Notes: generated by a model from the sequence alone, not told the origin. Positions 1 to 13,199 are shown, counted from the stretch's first letter. The stretch: DNA of 64,000 nucleotides from Geosiphon pyriformis (GCA_016748015.1 JAAOMT010000445.1:129239-193238), one strand, 5' to 3'. Numbers and translations are program-made.

Positions 1-83
1 TTATTATTAAAATTTTTGGCATTTTTAGAATTTTTGAAATCTCTTTTAATATTTTTAAAATTTTTAATATATATATTTTTTTA

Positions 84-330
84 TTAATAATTTTACAAAT
101 AAAGCCCAATCACTATTTAGTACATAGACCCAAAATAAGTGGCTTAAACTAAATACAATTTACATTTTTACTACATATAGCCAGTCATTCAGGCCAGACA
201 AGACAACACTACATATCTATATTAATATAAGTATCACTACTCAAACCAGAAAAAAAATGGCATATTTTGCATCTACAAAAACTAACAGCAAAGGATTCTA
301 AAACACCAAACATACAAACCACTTTATCTA
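84..330 (-). mobile_element. LINE 3' end fragment (LINE-0), 5'-truncated
   Basis: Read on the minus strand, this stretch matches the last part of LINE-1 (about 26180-26400). It has the codons of the ORF2 C-terminus (AVSF...FFSGL) and then the same 3' UTR landmarks: TTGTCTGGCC, TTTAAGCCACTTA, TACTAAATAGTGATTGGGCTTTA. It ends in an A/T-rich tail at about 62-95. Upstream ORF2 is absent, as expected for a 5'-truncated LINE insertion. AT-rich repeat sequence continues on both sides, so the fragment sits inside that repeat. Edges are approximate. Confidence 0.75.
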
Positions 331-1591
331 ATAATATAGATATTATACTGTTTTTTGATATTATATTATTTACTAACTTTTAATATTTAATTATTTATTT
401 ATATATATTAACTATTAATTATTTTTTTATATTACTTTATAAATAATATATTTTTTTTAATATTAAATTTTATTAAAATCCAGCAAATTTTTTCTTAAAT
501 AAATTCAATTTTTTTTTATATAATTATGTTGAAAACTTTTATTTTCAATTTTTTAAACTGTAAATTAATTATTTTTTTTTAATTAGTTTATTGTTAATAT
601 CTTTATAATTATTAAAATTATATTACTTATTTTTAATCTATAATACTAGTAATTTTGATTAAATAATTCAGTTTTAGTATTGTTTTTTCCAAATAACTTT
701 ATTTTTTAATTCTTTTTAATAATAATTATAACTTAATTAGTAACAATAATTTTTAAAAAATTACAATAATTAATTACATATTTTAATATACTTTAAAATT
801 GGTTTTATTTTATATTTTGTATATATTTTATAGAATAAATCAAATTTTTATTTTTCAACATGTTTTTAATATAAAATTTAACCACAAAAATCAAAAACTT
901 AATTAATATATCTTTAAACATTAAAAAATTATCATTTTTTAATATTTTATTTTTTTACAACTTTAAATATATAATTAAATAATATTTTAAATAGATTTTT
1001 AATTAATATTATAAGTATTATATTTGTATTTTTTTATTATAATTGTTTTTTAAATTTTAATATTAATAAATAATTTTATATTAATTATTAATAACTTTAA
1101 TTTTTAATTAAAAACTTTTAAATTTAAAAAATACATATACTTAAATAATTATATATTTTAAAATTTTTTTAATTAAATTGTTAAATCAATAAAAAATAGA
1201 TAATTATAGTAAATATTTCATATTTAAATATTGTTTCATTTATCAAAAAAAATTTTAATTGTTTTGTCATCTGATTTTAAAATTAAGATTTTGTAATCTC
1301 CCAAAAATATTGGTAAATATTTATGAATGTCAGTTAATAGTGATAGTTAAATATTGTTGCAAGAATAAAAAAATGATAAGATTAAAATCTTTTCCTGCTC
1401 ACAAATTCTTCGATCGCCGAGACAAATAGCGTCATTTGGGAAATTTGTATGATGTTTTGGTGATTTTTAAGGTTGTTGACTTTTTCAAAAAAGATAATTT
1501 ATAACTTGAAGAAAGAAAGATTCACTTGCTAAATCAAAGTCCACATGGTGTATCCTGGACCTTCGTTGGAAATGTTAGTTCGAATCCAGAC
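331..1591. repeat. AT-rich decayed repeat and RPA49 3' flank
   Basis: No gene is visible. Bases 430-900 are more than 85 percent A+T and align by eye with 5690-6060, sharing for example TTTTTTAAACTRTAAATT followed by an AATTATTTTTTTT-like run. This looks like another copy of the AT-rich repeat that fills the other gene-free blocks. From about 1330 the base composition becomes more balanced, and this part is probably the 3' UTR and downstream flank of the RPA49 gene. Confidence 0.5.
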
Positions 1592-3680
1592 CTACCTCCT
1601 ACCCTTAACACGTTTACGCGGTGGGTTTGGAAAGACAGGAGGTGCTTTCAAAACGGCCTTTTTCATGCTTCTTGATTTCAATGAAGGGATACCGAGTCGA
1701 TCTCGTTCTTCTTTGGTTAGAGCTTCAAGAATACAGCCGAGGCCTTTGAAAACTTCATTCACCCTTTTGCAAACAATTTATGTAAAGATCTGTATTAAAG
1801 TGACCGAGTTCACATACAATAATCCTCATTTTTGGATGAAAACGAACCAAATATTTTGCATACTTACTTTTCTTTCGGCATATACAAATCTTCCGCCAAG
1901 ACGCTAGTTTCTACCACATAACCGTCTAGCATCAGGCAAAGAGCAAACATGTAAGAGAGCAGCTTGACTAGTGAGGTCGGTGTCATTTTAGATCTGCACT
2001 CCAAAAAAAATAACTAAATAAATTGCTGTAGGAATATGAATGATTAGAAATCATGAAAAACAAATTATCGAAATACTTTTCTGCTTGGCTCTTTTGAGCA
2101 AACGCCCTTTCAGTAAACCTTTCATATAAACTTGTAATGATTATCTCAGGTGGATTCTTCAGTGCTTTGTTTATTGTCCCACGTGAATCAACTTGTTTTT
2201 GATTAGTCTGAAAGGCCATCATATAGGAGACATAAAGTAAAATTCGAATACGTTGACGTCCTTGTGCATCCAGATGATTCTGAAGATATACCGGCAAACG
2301 TGATTTGATGAAGCTAGAACTCCTTTTGCATAAAAATTATTTAGCAATTTGGAGATTCAATCAAAAACACTCGAGGAATGATATCAGTAGAATAGATAGT
2401 ACTTGTATGGGAGTAGATCAATAGCATCATTCAATGTCTTAGCCTCCAAAAATGGTTGAATGTGAATAGATTCTAATTCAGTCTCTGTAACGATATCTTT
2501 CAATTTATAAACTTCAGAAGGCTGGGTGACATTTGGATCATATGGAGGAATGGGACGATCAGACTCAGCTTCAGCCTTAATTTGTTCTATCATTCGGTAT
2601 AGAAAATATTAATCAAATATCTTCTGGAATAAAGTATGATTTAGCAAGTACTTACCCTTGGTTGGTAATGTGCTGGTTTTTTCTGCGATAGTTTGAACAA
2701 TAGCTTCTACTGTATTTCCCAACATGGAAGAATTGACCACATTTTTTTCAGCGTTAATAATGCGCTGAATGGTTTTTTTGGTTCCAAAAGCTTTCCCAAG
2801 ATCCTTTCTTGCCTCCAAGTACTTTTTAAAGCACGAAAAATAGATTAGGCCTCTTTAATACAAAATAACGGTCATTTGAGTATAAATAATAAAAATTTCT
2901 ATATACCCCCTTTTTCGGGAGAGCCTCGGCTTTTTGGTGACCTTTATTAGCCTTGACAGTTCGCGAAACATGAAATAATGGAGCTTCTTTAAGGGTTACG
3001 GTGTGAGTTTCTTTGTCGTAAACACCTACCAAATACCTAAAAGAAGTTACACCTAGTTAACAGAAAACTGTGACTCTAAAGATTAAGAGAAAAAGAAATA
3101 TTTACTTGCAATATGCCGGATTTGATTGATGTCCTTCAGTGTAGTTTCTTCCTATTAATTCGACTCGCTCGGTTTCCCCAAAAATAAGACGTTGTTTTGC
3201 TAATTTGGCGCTTTTAGCTTCCTTGCGCACATACATTTGGTATTCAGTCTCTTCAGGGGGAATAATACCAGGAAAACGGACTGTTCAGTTTGATTGGATT
3301 TTTAGTTTGTGAATTTTAGAAGGAAGCATTCACGAACAGTTCAAAAGGGAAAGATTTTACCCAGAACAGGAGTTGTCAGATCTTCTAAAGGTTCAAAGGA
3401 CAAATTTACAACCCGAACTTTTTTAACTTTCGAAGAGCTTACAGCCTCTTCACGTTGACGTTTTTTGCCCTTTGAAGAACCTGAAATAAAAGGAACAAAT
3501 CATAGAAGAGCTATTGGTAAAATTTACATCTTTCGGTTAAAGACTAAGGTTTTTACCCTCTGGAATATGGTTCAAAGCCAGACCATGCTCTCCTGAGCTT
3601 ACATCACTCTCTTGAACTCCACTGTCACTATTAAAACCACTGCTAACATTGCTACTTGAGTTAAGTTCAGATTCACTCAT
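1592..3680 (-). CDS. RPA49: RNA polymerase I subunit A49 (RPA49 / POLR1E-like)
   Basis: Nine exons can be read on the minus strand: 3557-3680, 3361-3480, 3106-3280, 2907-3036, 2656-2821, 2403-2586, 2077-2313, 1868-1993 and 1592-1763. All use GT..AG junctions that keep frame, giving about 477 aa. The N-terminus is Ser/Asp-rich and is followed by a basic stretch (KGKKRQRE). Next comes the A49 N-terminal domain (VGVYDKETHTVTL, APLFHV), a linker, and the C-terminal part (RPIPPYDPN, LPVYLQNHLDAQGRQR, MTPTSLVKLLSYMFALCL) ending in a basic tail. In yeast and animals A49 pairs with A34.5 on RNA polymerase I in the nucleolus and supports rDNA transcription initiation and elongation. The tandem winged-helix C-terminus binds DNA. 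The ATG at 3680 is the first in frame. The family assignment rests on several conserved blocks. The exact acceptors of exons 6, 7 and 9 were chosen by frame and homology. Confidence 0.88.
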
Positions 3681-6099
3681 TATGCCTTATTTCTAGTCGC
3701 AAGAAATCAGTCAAGCGAAATTGTTCATCAATTTAGCTTTTTAATCTTTGATTTTGGCTTTTTTATACAATATTTTATAAATCTTGTACTATTTTAAAAA
3801 TATTAACTTTTGATATTAAGTATTTTATTATTATTATTATTATAAACTACTAACAAATTAACATTTGGTTGTATTGTTTAATATAATTGTTTTTTAATTA
3901 ATTTGGTTTTTAATTATTAAAAATATGTAATTGTAATTCTTAAAACTTAAAAATTTTTAATATTATGATTATTAAAATTAATATTTTTAAAAAAACTGAA
4001 TTTGGTAAAAAAAACTTTTGGTTATTAATGTTATTATAAATCTTAAAATTTAAATTACTTAATTTCGAATTGTAAACCTATTTTTTTGATTTTAATAAAA
4101 TATTTTAATATTAAAACAAATAATTTTATACTAATTGATTAATTTTGTTTTATAATTTTAAATTATTGTTACTAAAATAATTAACCTAATGTTTTTAGAA
4201 AAATTTTTAATGTTTTTGTTAAATTAGTTTTTAGTTTTTTTATTTTGCAACGAATAATTTCAATATCTATAATCATAGAATTTGGGTTTAACTTTATTAT
4301 TGCATATATATTTTTAAAAGTATATAAAAATACTAAAAACTTATATTCAAATTTATAAATTTTTTTAAATATAATAATTTATGTTTTAAAAAGTTGTTAA
4401 TTAATTCAAGTCTTTTAATTCAATTGTTAATTTATAATGAATTTATAATGTATTTATAATGTATTTTTTTTAAATAAATATGAAAAAAAATAAAAAGCTC
4501 AAATTTTAATATTATTAAAAATGGTTTAACTTTTAAAAAAAATAAAAAAATATTATTATTAAAACATTTAATAATAATAATTTTTCTATTATAAATAATT
4601 ATATTAGAAAAATATTATTAATAATAATATAATAAAGTTAAAAAATATAAATATAAATAAGAAATATTTAATAAAAAAAACTAGCTTTTATATTTTTTGG
4701 TTAAAACAAGTAATATTTTTGGTTTTAATCCAAATTTGTAATATAAGATTTACATATTTACATAGTTATAAAAAGTTTAAAACATATATTATTTAATTTT
4801 TAAACTTAAATATTCTATAATAGTTTTAATTAGAATTTTTATATAGTTTTTAATAGTATTATAAATTTTAATGTTTTTGTAAATTTTAATAAATATATTA
4901 TTATAAATAAATAATATTATAAGTAAATAATTATGTATATTAAACTATAAGTTAGTATTTAAATATTGTTAATTAAATTTAAAAACTTTAATTTATTTAA
5001 GGATTTTGTTAATTGAATTTTTTATATAATAAATCAAGATTCAATAATAATAATTAATAATACTTAATATTTAACTTATTTAATATAATAACTGATTTAT
5101 TTTAGTGTTTTTTATTCTTTTAATAAGCAATCTAATTAATTAATTCTATATTTATTTTTGTATTTTATATTAAACAATTTTTAATATTATAATTTTAATA
5201 TTTTTTTAATTAATTAATAAACAAAAAACAATAACAGAAAATAAAAGAATAAAAATATATATATTAGTATTTTATTAATAATTATAATTAAGAACTATTG
5301 TTTTAATATTGTTAGTAATATTGCATAAATACTATTAGTATTAATTTAAAAATAAATAAATTCAATAAAATAAGTATAGATTTATAAAAATTAGATATTA
5401 AATAAATATTTTATTTTAAATATTAAATTCTTAATTATTAAAGTTATTTAATAAAAATTAAATTAAATCTGTTTGTTTTTTCTGCTTTTATAATTATTAT
5501 TATATATATATAAATTTTTATAATACAAAATTCTGGAATTTTTAGTAATTTTTAGTAATTTTTATATATATATTTTTTGAGTTATTATTAAAATTTCTGG
5601 TATTTTTATTAGTTTTTTTAGAATTTTTGGTAATTTTGAAATTTTTGGTATTATATGCTTTAATAATCTATACTATATTATTATTTTAATTTATTTTATA
5701 AGTAATAATATATATTTTTTAATATTAAGCTTTAATAAATCTGTTAAATTTCTTTTTTAGATAAATTTAAGTATTTTTTTTATAATATTATTGAAAATTT
5801 CTGTTTTTAATTTTTTAAACTATAAATTGGTTATTTTTTTTAGTTAATTTATTATTTATATTTTTATAATTAAATATAGTAATATTTTGTTATATTCTTA
5901 AAACATTGTATTTAATTAATATATAATTTTAAAATAGATTATTAAGTTGTTTTTTTTAAAAAAATTATTCTATTTGTTATATTATTGTTTTATTAAATAC
6001 TTTTTTTAATTAATATATAAAATCTAAATATTTAACTATTGTTTTAAGTAATAATAACAATATATGAATATTAAAAAACAAAATATATAAGTATTTTGA
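3681..6099. repeat. AT-rich decayed repeat block
   Basis: The first tens of bases are the RPA49 upstream flank. The rest is extremely A+T-rich with no coding sequence. Parts align with other gene-free blocks: 4890-5680 with 27060-27800 (shared 20-mer TATTTTATTAATAATTATAA at 5268 and 27429), 3930-4080 with about 45330-45480, and about 5100-5125 with the complement of 56781-56798. I read it as an old copy of a dispersed repeat driven to A+T by mutation. LINE-1 starts at its right edge. Confidence 0.55.
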
Positions 6100-7454
6100 A
6101 AAAAAAACTTCTTTTTCTCTTACCTCCAAAAATTTTCAAAAAGTGCATTTCCTAAAAAAAAAGTTTTCGATTTTTTTTGGTTAGTTTTTTCAATATTTTT
6201 TTAAATAATAAACCTTTTGTCATGAATTTAAAGACTGTTTCAAGTGATGATATGTCAAAAAAAAAAGCACTCAAAGGTGCTTTCTATGGTTCTGCTGGTA
6301 GTTCTTTTGCTTAAAAAAAAAGTGGTTCTTGAGAATATTAAACACTCTGATAATGAGAAAGATATTTTTTTGAGTAAATTTGGGCTTGGTGATAGTGTAT
6401 ATTCTAATATGAACAGTCTGTCTGGTAATAATGAGAATATTGGCATGGCTGGTGTAAATGGTGAGTCTTTTCTGGATTTGGTTGTAACTACTCCCAAGAC
6501 AAGATGTATTAACACTGGTACAGTGTTTGGTCCTTTACTTGGCTCTCCTGATTTTACTATGAATAATGATGAAATTGCACTTCCTCTTCACTTGTTTATC
6601 TCTCTGGAAAAAAAGTGGATTGATTCAAAGATTATCAAAACCCTAATAGAAGTGTCAGTCAAGAAGTCTTTTGCTTTGGATATTAATCTTTTAGCAGTAG
6701 ATAGCAAATCTGCCACAGCAAAAACCCAATTCATCAGAAAAATTTTTTCAGTAGTCAATAGTTTTGGGAGATCCATTATTCTCTTAAAATTTGAAAGGAT
6801 TATCCAATTGATGTTTACTTCTGAAAAAAGCTTAATTAAGACTATATCATTGGCCAGAGAAAAGGAGATCATTGTAAACAATAATCTCAAGAAACAAGGA
6901 ATTTGTTTAAATTGGGCTGTAGTAATCAAAGAAATTCCCATAGACATGCTAAAAAAGATGATTATTGCCGTAGTATCTGAGTTTGGTGTTATTAGGTCAA
7001 TCAAGATTCAGCTGATTGGAATGTGGCAGAAGACTGTGATGGAATTTGCCAAATTGAAACAGACAAAGCATCTTGTATCAAGATGGTCATTTTTTATTGG
7101 AAAGAACTCAGTGTATGTGGCTATGGCTGTGGAAAATTGGGATACTTGGATGTTTAGAGATCACTTTAGAGTGCTTTTGTTTACTTTGCTGGTAAGAACA
7201 ACTGCACACGATCTTGGTACTCTCTTGAAAGGGACTGATGAAAAGACTTGTGTAATCAATCATTCTCTGAAGACTGGCAACCAAACTTGCTACGCCATTG
7301 TTGGTTTTGAATCAGAAAATGAGCTTGAATCTGTATTTTGCACTGAGCCAATTTTAGGTGGTATGAGACTTTCATGGGCCAGATTGGACTTGGTTTGGTG
7401 TGAAAAGTATGGAAAGTTTGGACACTTAGCTTTGGAATGTGATGCATCTAACAC

Positions 7455-8316
7455 TATTACTCATAGAAATATAAGAAATATATTAACATAATTATTAGCC
7501 AATTAGAAGTAAGCGTAGTAAATGTGAAATTTCAGGATTCCTCTCAGGAATTGCAGGATTCCAAGAATTCTAGGATTCCCTGACAAAGAATTGCAGAATT
7601 CCAGAATTTCAGGATTTCTCTCAAAGGAATTGCAGGATTCCAGGAATTCCAAAATTCCTGTCATTAAGAATTGAGAAATTGAGAAATCCCAATTATGTAT
7701 ATATAGTGGTAGTATTAGAAACAGAAAAGACAGAATTGATATTACAGAATCCTTAGCCAAGAAACAAAATCATCAAATAAATAATTATTCTATATCTCAA
7801 TTCACTCTCCACTATCAACACTTCATGTTGATAGTAATTGATACTTAACTACACTGGAACAATAGCTCTTGATCACGGCTATTGACGGAATACTAATCTG
7901 CCAAACTGCCTGAACTTATTTCTTTTCTTTCTTTATTTTCTTTTATTTTTCTTTATTTTTATTTTCTTTTGTTGTTTACTAATTGAGTAAAAGGATTAAG
8001 TGCTGAGTTATTGACGTCAAAAATAGTCTGGTAAAAGATCCAGAAATAAGGGTAGAATTTTATATATTATCGAATAGCTTACCAAAAGGGCACAACTGCC
8101 AAACTAAATCCGGCCACCACACTGAGAAAGAAATTGGGAAAACTCTTGGAAAAATACATCTACTATTGACACTATTGAATCTCTGTCCATTATACAAAGA
8201 ACTTCATCAAAATCTTCAGATATAATATCTTCAGAACATCATTAACAGAAGTAGCTTCTGAGCACCAAGTTACAGGTTGTTATTTACTTCAACAGCAAAA
8301 AAAATCCCCTGTAACA
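7455..8316 (+). repeat. 5' LTR of element A
   Basis: It begins TATTAC (ancestral TGTTAC) and ends GTAACA. U3 contains about three units of a roughly 50-bp GGAATT/GGATTCC array (7528-7672). A TATA box, TATATATAG, lies at 7698-7706, with a conserved GTATTAGAAACAGAAAA stretch just downstream where transcription probably starts. An AATAAA sits near 7778. The right half (ACTGGAACAATAGCTCTTGA and onward) is shared with the LTRs of B and C. It differs from the 3' LTR almost only by transitions and has the same length. Confidence 0.92.
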
Positions 8317-8318
8317 TC

Positions 8319-8336
8319 TGGTGCTCTCTGTGAGGT
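8319..8336 (+). other. Primer-binding site of element A
   Basis: TGGTGCTCTCTGTGAG starts two bases after the LTR end. The position and the leading TGG, complementary to a tRNA CCA end, fit a minus-strand primer site. The equivalent sites in B (21207) and C (33597) differ by a few transitions. I cannot name the tRNA. Confidence 0.7.
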
Positions 8337-8372
8337 ATAATCCTACAGAGAACCAGCATTGACAACACCAAA

Positions 8373-10140
8373 CCAAAAGTGGCAGAATCAGAAAATATAG
8401 GAGCAAACCATTTAGAATTTGCAAAATCTTTATTTTAACACTATTGTTAATACTTGGAATTAAACCACAATCATATATCCACTGAATCAGCCTTCAATTT
8501 CTATGTCAACAAAAAAATTTCCTCTTTATTAGAAACACCAGTAAATACTGAATCAGCAAGAGAAACTTTCTATAAGGAATTAATTTAAAACACCAACCTA
8601 CTAACAAATCATAATTTTGCATCTATCATTACTAAGATCAACAAAGAAATTGAACATCACACTCAACAAAGATATCCAATTACATATGCTAATAAAGGCA
8701 AGGGAAAATTACAAACACCAGCAGTAACACCCAGAAAAATACAGCCACCTGCTTGGAAGAAAAACAGAGTTGAATCTCCAAACAACCCATCCTATCACTA
8801 TACACCTGGAAATGCCATCAACATATCATTAACAAACATGTTCCCATCAACTGCAACATTAGCATTTGGATGATTCCCATTCCAAAATAGACAAAAAAAA
8901 ACAGAATTGTTAGGACCATACGGCGAATACTTTGAAGGATTTAATTCACAATCATCAACCTCATCAGGACTTTGATCACCACCGCCTCTACCAGATTTCA
9001 GAATCTTTGATCCATGGGAAGCAGCGGAATCAGAAAAAAAGGAAGAAGAATCAGAGGATCAAGAATTCACTTACCAGTGCCTGATTACTGAAAACCTGGA
9101 AGTTGAAACCCCAAATTTTCAAACTTAGCAAAATCCAAATCTAGAAAATTCAGAAATCGAAACTCCGAATCATCAAAGGCAGAACAATTCAAATCCTGAA
9201 TTAATTAATCAGCAAAACTTACCTCCGGTAATTGTCATCAATCAACTGCCAATTAATCCCATAGCTGAACCCATACAGCAGCCACTTCAACTACCACCCC
9301 AACAACCAGTACAACAACAACTGCTTCAACAGCCATCTCAACTACCTAACTTAGATCCAATGGCCTACGCACCAATCGCAAAACTTGACAACTTTATTGG
9401 CGAAGAGGATGACGCTCAAGTATGACTGAATGATGTAGAAAAGGCCATTGCAGCCAATGAATGAAATAACGCTCGAGCAATGCAAGCCATTCCCTACTTT
9501 TTCAAGAATACTGTCAGTTCATGGTACTAGAGCTTGATTAATAAACCACAAGATTTTAATGCCTTTAAAGCAAAATTCCTAAGATACTTCAGTAACAATA
9601 ACATTATCAATCATTTAGTCAATACATTCACCACCATAAAACAAAGAGAAACTGAAGCAGTTACCACTTACCTGGAATGCTTCCATCAAAACCTATGCCA
9701 AATTCAAGCAATTAACACTAACTATTTCACAGCACCACAGATATTCAATCAGTTTATCCATGGCCTGCATAGCAGCATCTTATAACATATACATCCATTG
9801 CATACAAGTACCCTTCAAGATGCAGTTACACACACCAAAGATTTTGAATCTGCTGAGTCAGAGGCTAATCACACCCAAGCTGTTAATCTAGTAATGAACA
9901 GATCATCTGAATTGGATTCCAAATTGGAAAAGTTCAGTGAATCAATTAATAAGAGATTGGAAGGATACTTAGCTGACAATCATGCCATTTATCAGTCTCC
10001 ACAACGACGCAATAATCAAGGAAACTCTAATTGTGCTCAAAATCAGCCATGTCCATCTTTATCAACCAATCAATAGTGGCAACAAGAGACACATATCTGC
10101 CACTATTATGGTAAACAAGAACACATCTAAATTGACTGTT
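8373..10140 (+). pseudogene. Element A Gag region with CCHC knuckle remnant
   Basis: The N-terminal part is Asn/Gln/Pro-rich (QQPLQLPPQQPVQQQ near 9270-9330). It is followed by the conserved capsid-like block, from PMAYAPIAKL near 9358 to the LRYFSNNN and TTIKQRETEAVTTYL segment near 9590-9670, which matches retrotransposon Gag domains. The nucleocapsid knuckle lies at 10098-10139. Its second Cys has become Tyr and it contains a stop, whereas element C keeps CX2CX4HX4C. In the ancestral element it would assemble the particle and package RNA in the cytoplasm. Confidence 0.8.
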
Positions 10141-10679
10141 GCCAGCATTTAAATAACCAACAATCAGGAAATCAATATTGAAACCCTGATTGCCAGTTTC
10201 AAACTCCGAATCAGTACCCAAATCAAAACCAACCCATTTACCTACCAGTGATGCAGTCATCCATCTATCAGTCTCTGGTGTACCAAGCTTCAATCTATCA
10301 ACCACAGCCACAAGTGATTTATCAACAACCACAGCCACAAATAATCTATCAACTCCAACAAATCCAAACACCGTCCCAAAGCTTACCACCCAACAGAACC
10401 CAAAGACCGAGAATAACTCAACAGAGCTGGAGATCAGTGATAGTAGTCCATTAACTGATCCCCAGTTCTTCACAGCAATCATCTGGATTACGCCAGCGGA
10501 ATTCGGGTACCAGTCAAACCCAAAACCCGAATTCCCAGAACTATTTAAGTCTCTTGGTTACCCCAGAAGATGCCTCAACCAATAACCTGGCATTCGCCCA
10601 AAAACAACCACTCACCAGTAATATCCCACCTGCTACTATCACTGAAGACGAGTCCTTGGCTACTATCTTCCCATTTGAA

Positions 10680-11110
10680 TTCGAAGAAACAGTTGCAATG
10701 CTATTATTTAATGGAGCCGCTCTTGAAGCCAAACCAATCACCACAATGTACACTGACACCAAAGTCAAGGGACAATCCATTAAATTAATCCTTGACAGTG
10801 GTTCAGCAGACAGTATCATCACATGGCAACTCATGGAACAATTAAGTTGCTGAGTTGATCGAGCTGCTAGTGCTAGAATCATCACAGCTGATAGAGCGAC
10901 CAAAACTCCAATTGGCAAAATTGACGACTTCCCTTTCAAAGTCAATGGCATCGTAACTCTCATTAAAGTTCTAGTGATGGAAGCCACTCAATATTAAGCT
11001 CTCATTGGTAATGACTGGCTATTCAAAGTCAATGCGACATTAGACTGGAACATCCAGAAACTTCAGCTAACATATTAGGGCCAACACATATGTGTACCAG
11101 CCACATGTGA
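10680..11110 (+). pseudogene. Element A retropepsin-like aspartic protease
   Basis: The active-site motif LILDSGSADSII has its catalytic Asp codon at 10794-10796. A hydrophobic strand (IKVLVMEATQY) and the segment ALIGNDWL follow, as in Ty3/gypsy proteases. A TGA at about 10852 and a TAA at about 10998 interrupt it. The same TGA occurs in element C where an Arg codon (CGA) is expected. The ancestral enzyme would process the polyprotein. Confidence 0.8.
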
Positions 11111-11429
11111 CCACTTCAAGACTCCTTCAAGAGAGAAACTATTGATCGAACTGGAGGAGAAGAAAGAGAAACCTACTTGGGAAGCCTATCAAGTGTCATG
11201 GGCTGATAAAGAGCACAATGAACTGCTGCCAATACTCCTCTGGGATGACAATGACAATGGAAAAGGGAAACAAAAGGAAGAACTTATCTGGGAAATTAAT
11301 GACTTGACCTGGACCAACAACAACGAGAGCAAACTGACTTCAAGCTGGGATTGGAAAGAAAACAAAGAAGAAAAGGGAAAAGGGAAAAGGGAAAGAGAGG
11401 GAAGAAGAAAACACTCAAGCCAATAATAC

Positions 11430-12135
11430 TTATATCCCATACACCTATGGTTAACAACAATCATCGATCTATTGCCGACCCAAACTAATATGCATTGATT
11501 GTGGCAAGAAATTGTCATCAATAGGTACATGCTGTGGTGACGACAAAGAATATCAGATGGCAACCAAGTTCTATTGCCACACATGCCATATCAAACGTTT
11601 TGGAAGACCAAAACGAATGGGAAAATGGGAAAATGGGATAATATGCCATATATAGTCTGTGGAAAAACTCTCCTGGATGAAAGGATGTGGAATGACATTC
11701 CAGAATGTGGAGGAACGTGTGACGTATTGTGTCAATACATGATTCTAATAAGTGACTGGGTAAGGAAAGGAACACCAATAGAAGCAGTCTGGAGAAAAGC
11801 CGTACAGTGACTGGACAGTTGTCCACATGATGATGATGAAATTTGGCGAATGACACTCGCCAAAATCAAAGAGGCATTGTCTAAAGAAATAAAAACAATT
11901 AAAGACAACCCCCCAGAATCTTTAGAGCTTGACTGGGATGCAGAACCTATCATAAATCTCCTAGATCCAGAACAATTTCACGAACACTACCAAGAATTAG
12001 CACCCACAAGAGAAGAACAAGAACAACGATTAGAGCAGTTGAATGCTCAACTATGTTAACACTGCCTAATTCCCTGTAACTTCCAGTATTGTGATGAATG
12101 TGACCTCATTTACAATCTATCACCATGCATAATCT
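11430..12135 (+). pseudogene. Element A Cys-rich module of unknown function between protease and dUTPase
   Basis: A long acidic/Lys-rich low-complexity linker is followed by repeated Cys pairs: ICIDCGKK (11488 on), a CC pair, CHTC, VCGK (one Cys lost), CDVLC, and CDECDLIYN near 12090-12116. The spacing suggests several zinc-binding sites. Element C preserves the same pattern with fewer losses. An Asp/Ser/Asn-rich acidic stretch links it to the dUTPase. I know of no standard Ty3/gypsy domain in this position. The function is unknown; nucleic-acid or protein binding is only a guess. Confidence 0.65.
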
Positions 12136-12329
12136 ATATGATCCCTGAAGAAGAAGAACCAATCAGCAGATGTGCATCAGAATCGAAATCAATTTTCAAT
12201 CCCAATTCAAACTCCGACAACGATGATGATGAAAACAACGGTTCCAGCTCCGTTCAATATGACAACAACAACAATACCAATTCTAACTCAAATTCAAACT
12301 CCAATTTAAACTATGAACAATACATTGCA

Positions 12330-13024
12330 TTACCAGATCTCTTCAAGAAACAAGAGTTGAAATGGTATAGTGACAATGGGAAAGGTATTATGCCAGAACA
12401 TGTGCATGATACAGACACAGGGTTTAATCTGAGATATCCAGGAAAAAATGCCATTAAATTAGAACTGCATTCACGCACCTGCATTGATCTGAAAATAGCA
12501 CTAGAAATTCCAGCAACAACAATGGTTCAACTAGCATTTAGGAGTAGTTTAGTGAAAAGAGGGATCAATATAAGAGGAAGAATAATTGATGTGGGATATG
12601 TAGAAAATATCATCACTATGCTACAAAATGACTCAGAAAAGGCCTATATAATAGAGCCCAACAAAAAGATAGCATAGGCAATATTCCTGCCTCTGGTTAG
12701 AATAGCTCAGTTAGTATCAGTGGGAAAGAGAAAGGAATTAGGAATAACAGCAAGAGAAATACAAGGATTTGGATCAACAGATAGAATAGATGTATCAGTT
12801 AATATGGTGGAGGAAGAAATTGTTGGCCAAGGAGAAATTATCTCAACTGGTCAAGCTATTTCCATTCCACCATATAGCCAGTACATGCTAGCAATAGGAA
12901 GGAAAGAAAAGGAGCAAGGACAAATTTTTGAAGCTGAAGCAAACCTTTGTAAATCAGGAGAGATTGGGTTGATCAATCTCCACATACCAGCCAAAAGCTA
13001 TAGCAGCATAAAAATTTCCATTTA
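12330..13024 (+). pseudogene. Element A dUTPase-like domain plus adjoining beta-rich segment
   Basis: The five trimeric-dUTPase motifs occur in order. They are motif 1 HDTDTGFNLRY (A-x-D-x-G-x-D-L type), motif 2 RSSLVKRGI, motif 3 IIDVGYVENI (Asp retained), motif 4 PNKKIA followed by a stop then AIFLPLV, and motif 5 near GFGST at about 12767. dUTPases hydrolyse dUTP to dUMP and PPi, limiting uracil incorporation into cDNA. A further segment (ISIPPYSQYMLAIGR, GEIGLINLHIPAKSY) follows before RT and is conserved with C, but I do not recognise it. dUTPase between protease and RT differs from the known retroviral positions. Confidence 0.82.
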
Positions 13025-13199
13025 AAACAACACTGGCAATGTCATCAACATACCAGGAGAAACCACCATCGAATATTTAACCACAGAAATAGAAAACCAA
13101 TCACCAAATCCCATTCCAGACTTTCCACAACTTTGTGAATATGTTGACATCACATCACAAACAATCTATGAACGAGATGAATGTTATTTGCTCCAACCA

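Noticed and set aside
1545-1907. Plus-strand open frame of 120 codons.
   Set aside because: It is antisense to the last two exons of RPA49, which have family-conserved residues on the other strand.
7455-7459. A 5-bp target duplication for element A.
   Set aside because: The fifth base does not match on either side, and elements B, C and D also support four bases.
7528-7672. CRISPR-like array of short repeats.
   Set aside because: The units are contiguous, without unique spacers, and sit in the U3 of an LTR; the genome is eukaryotic.
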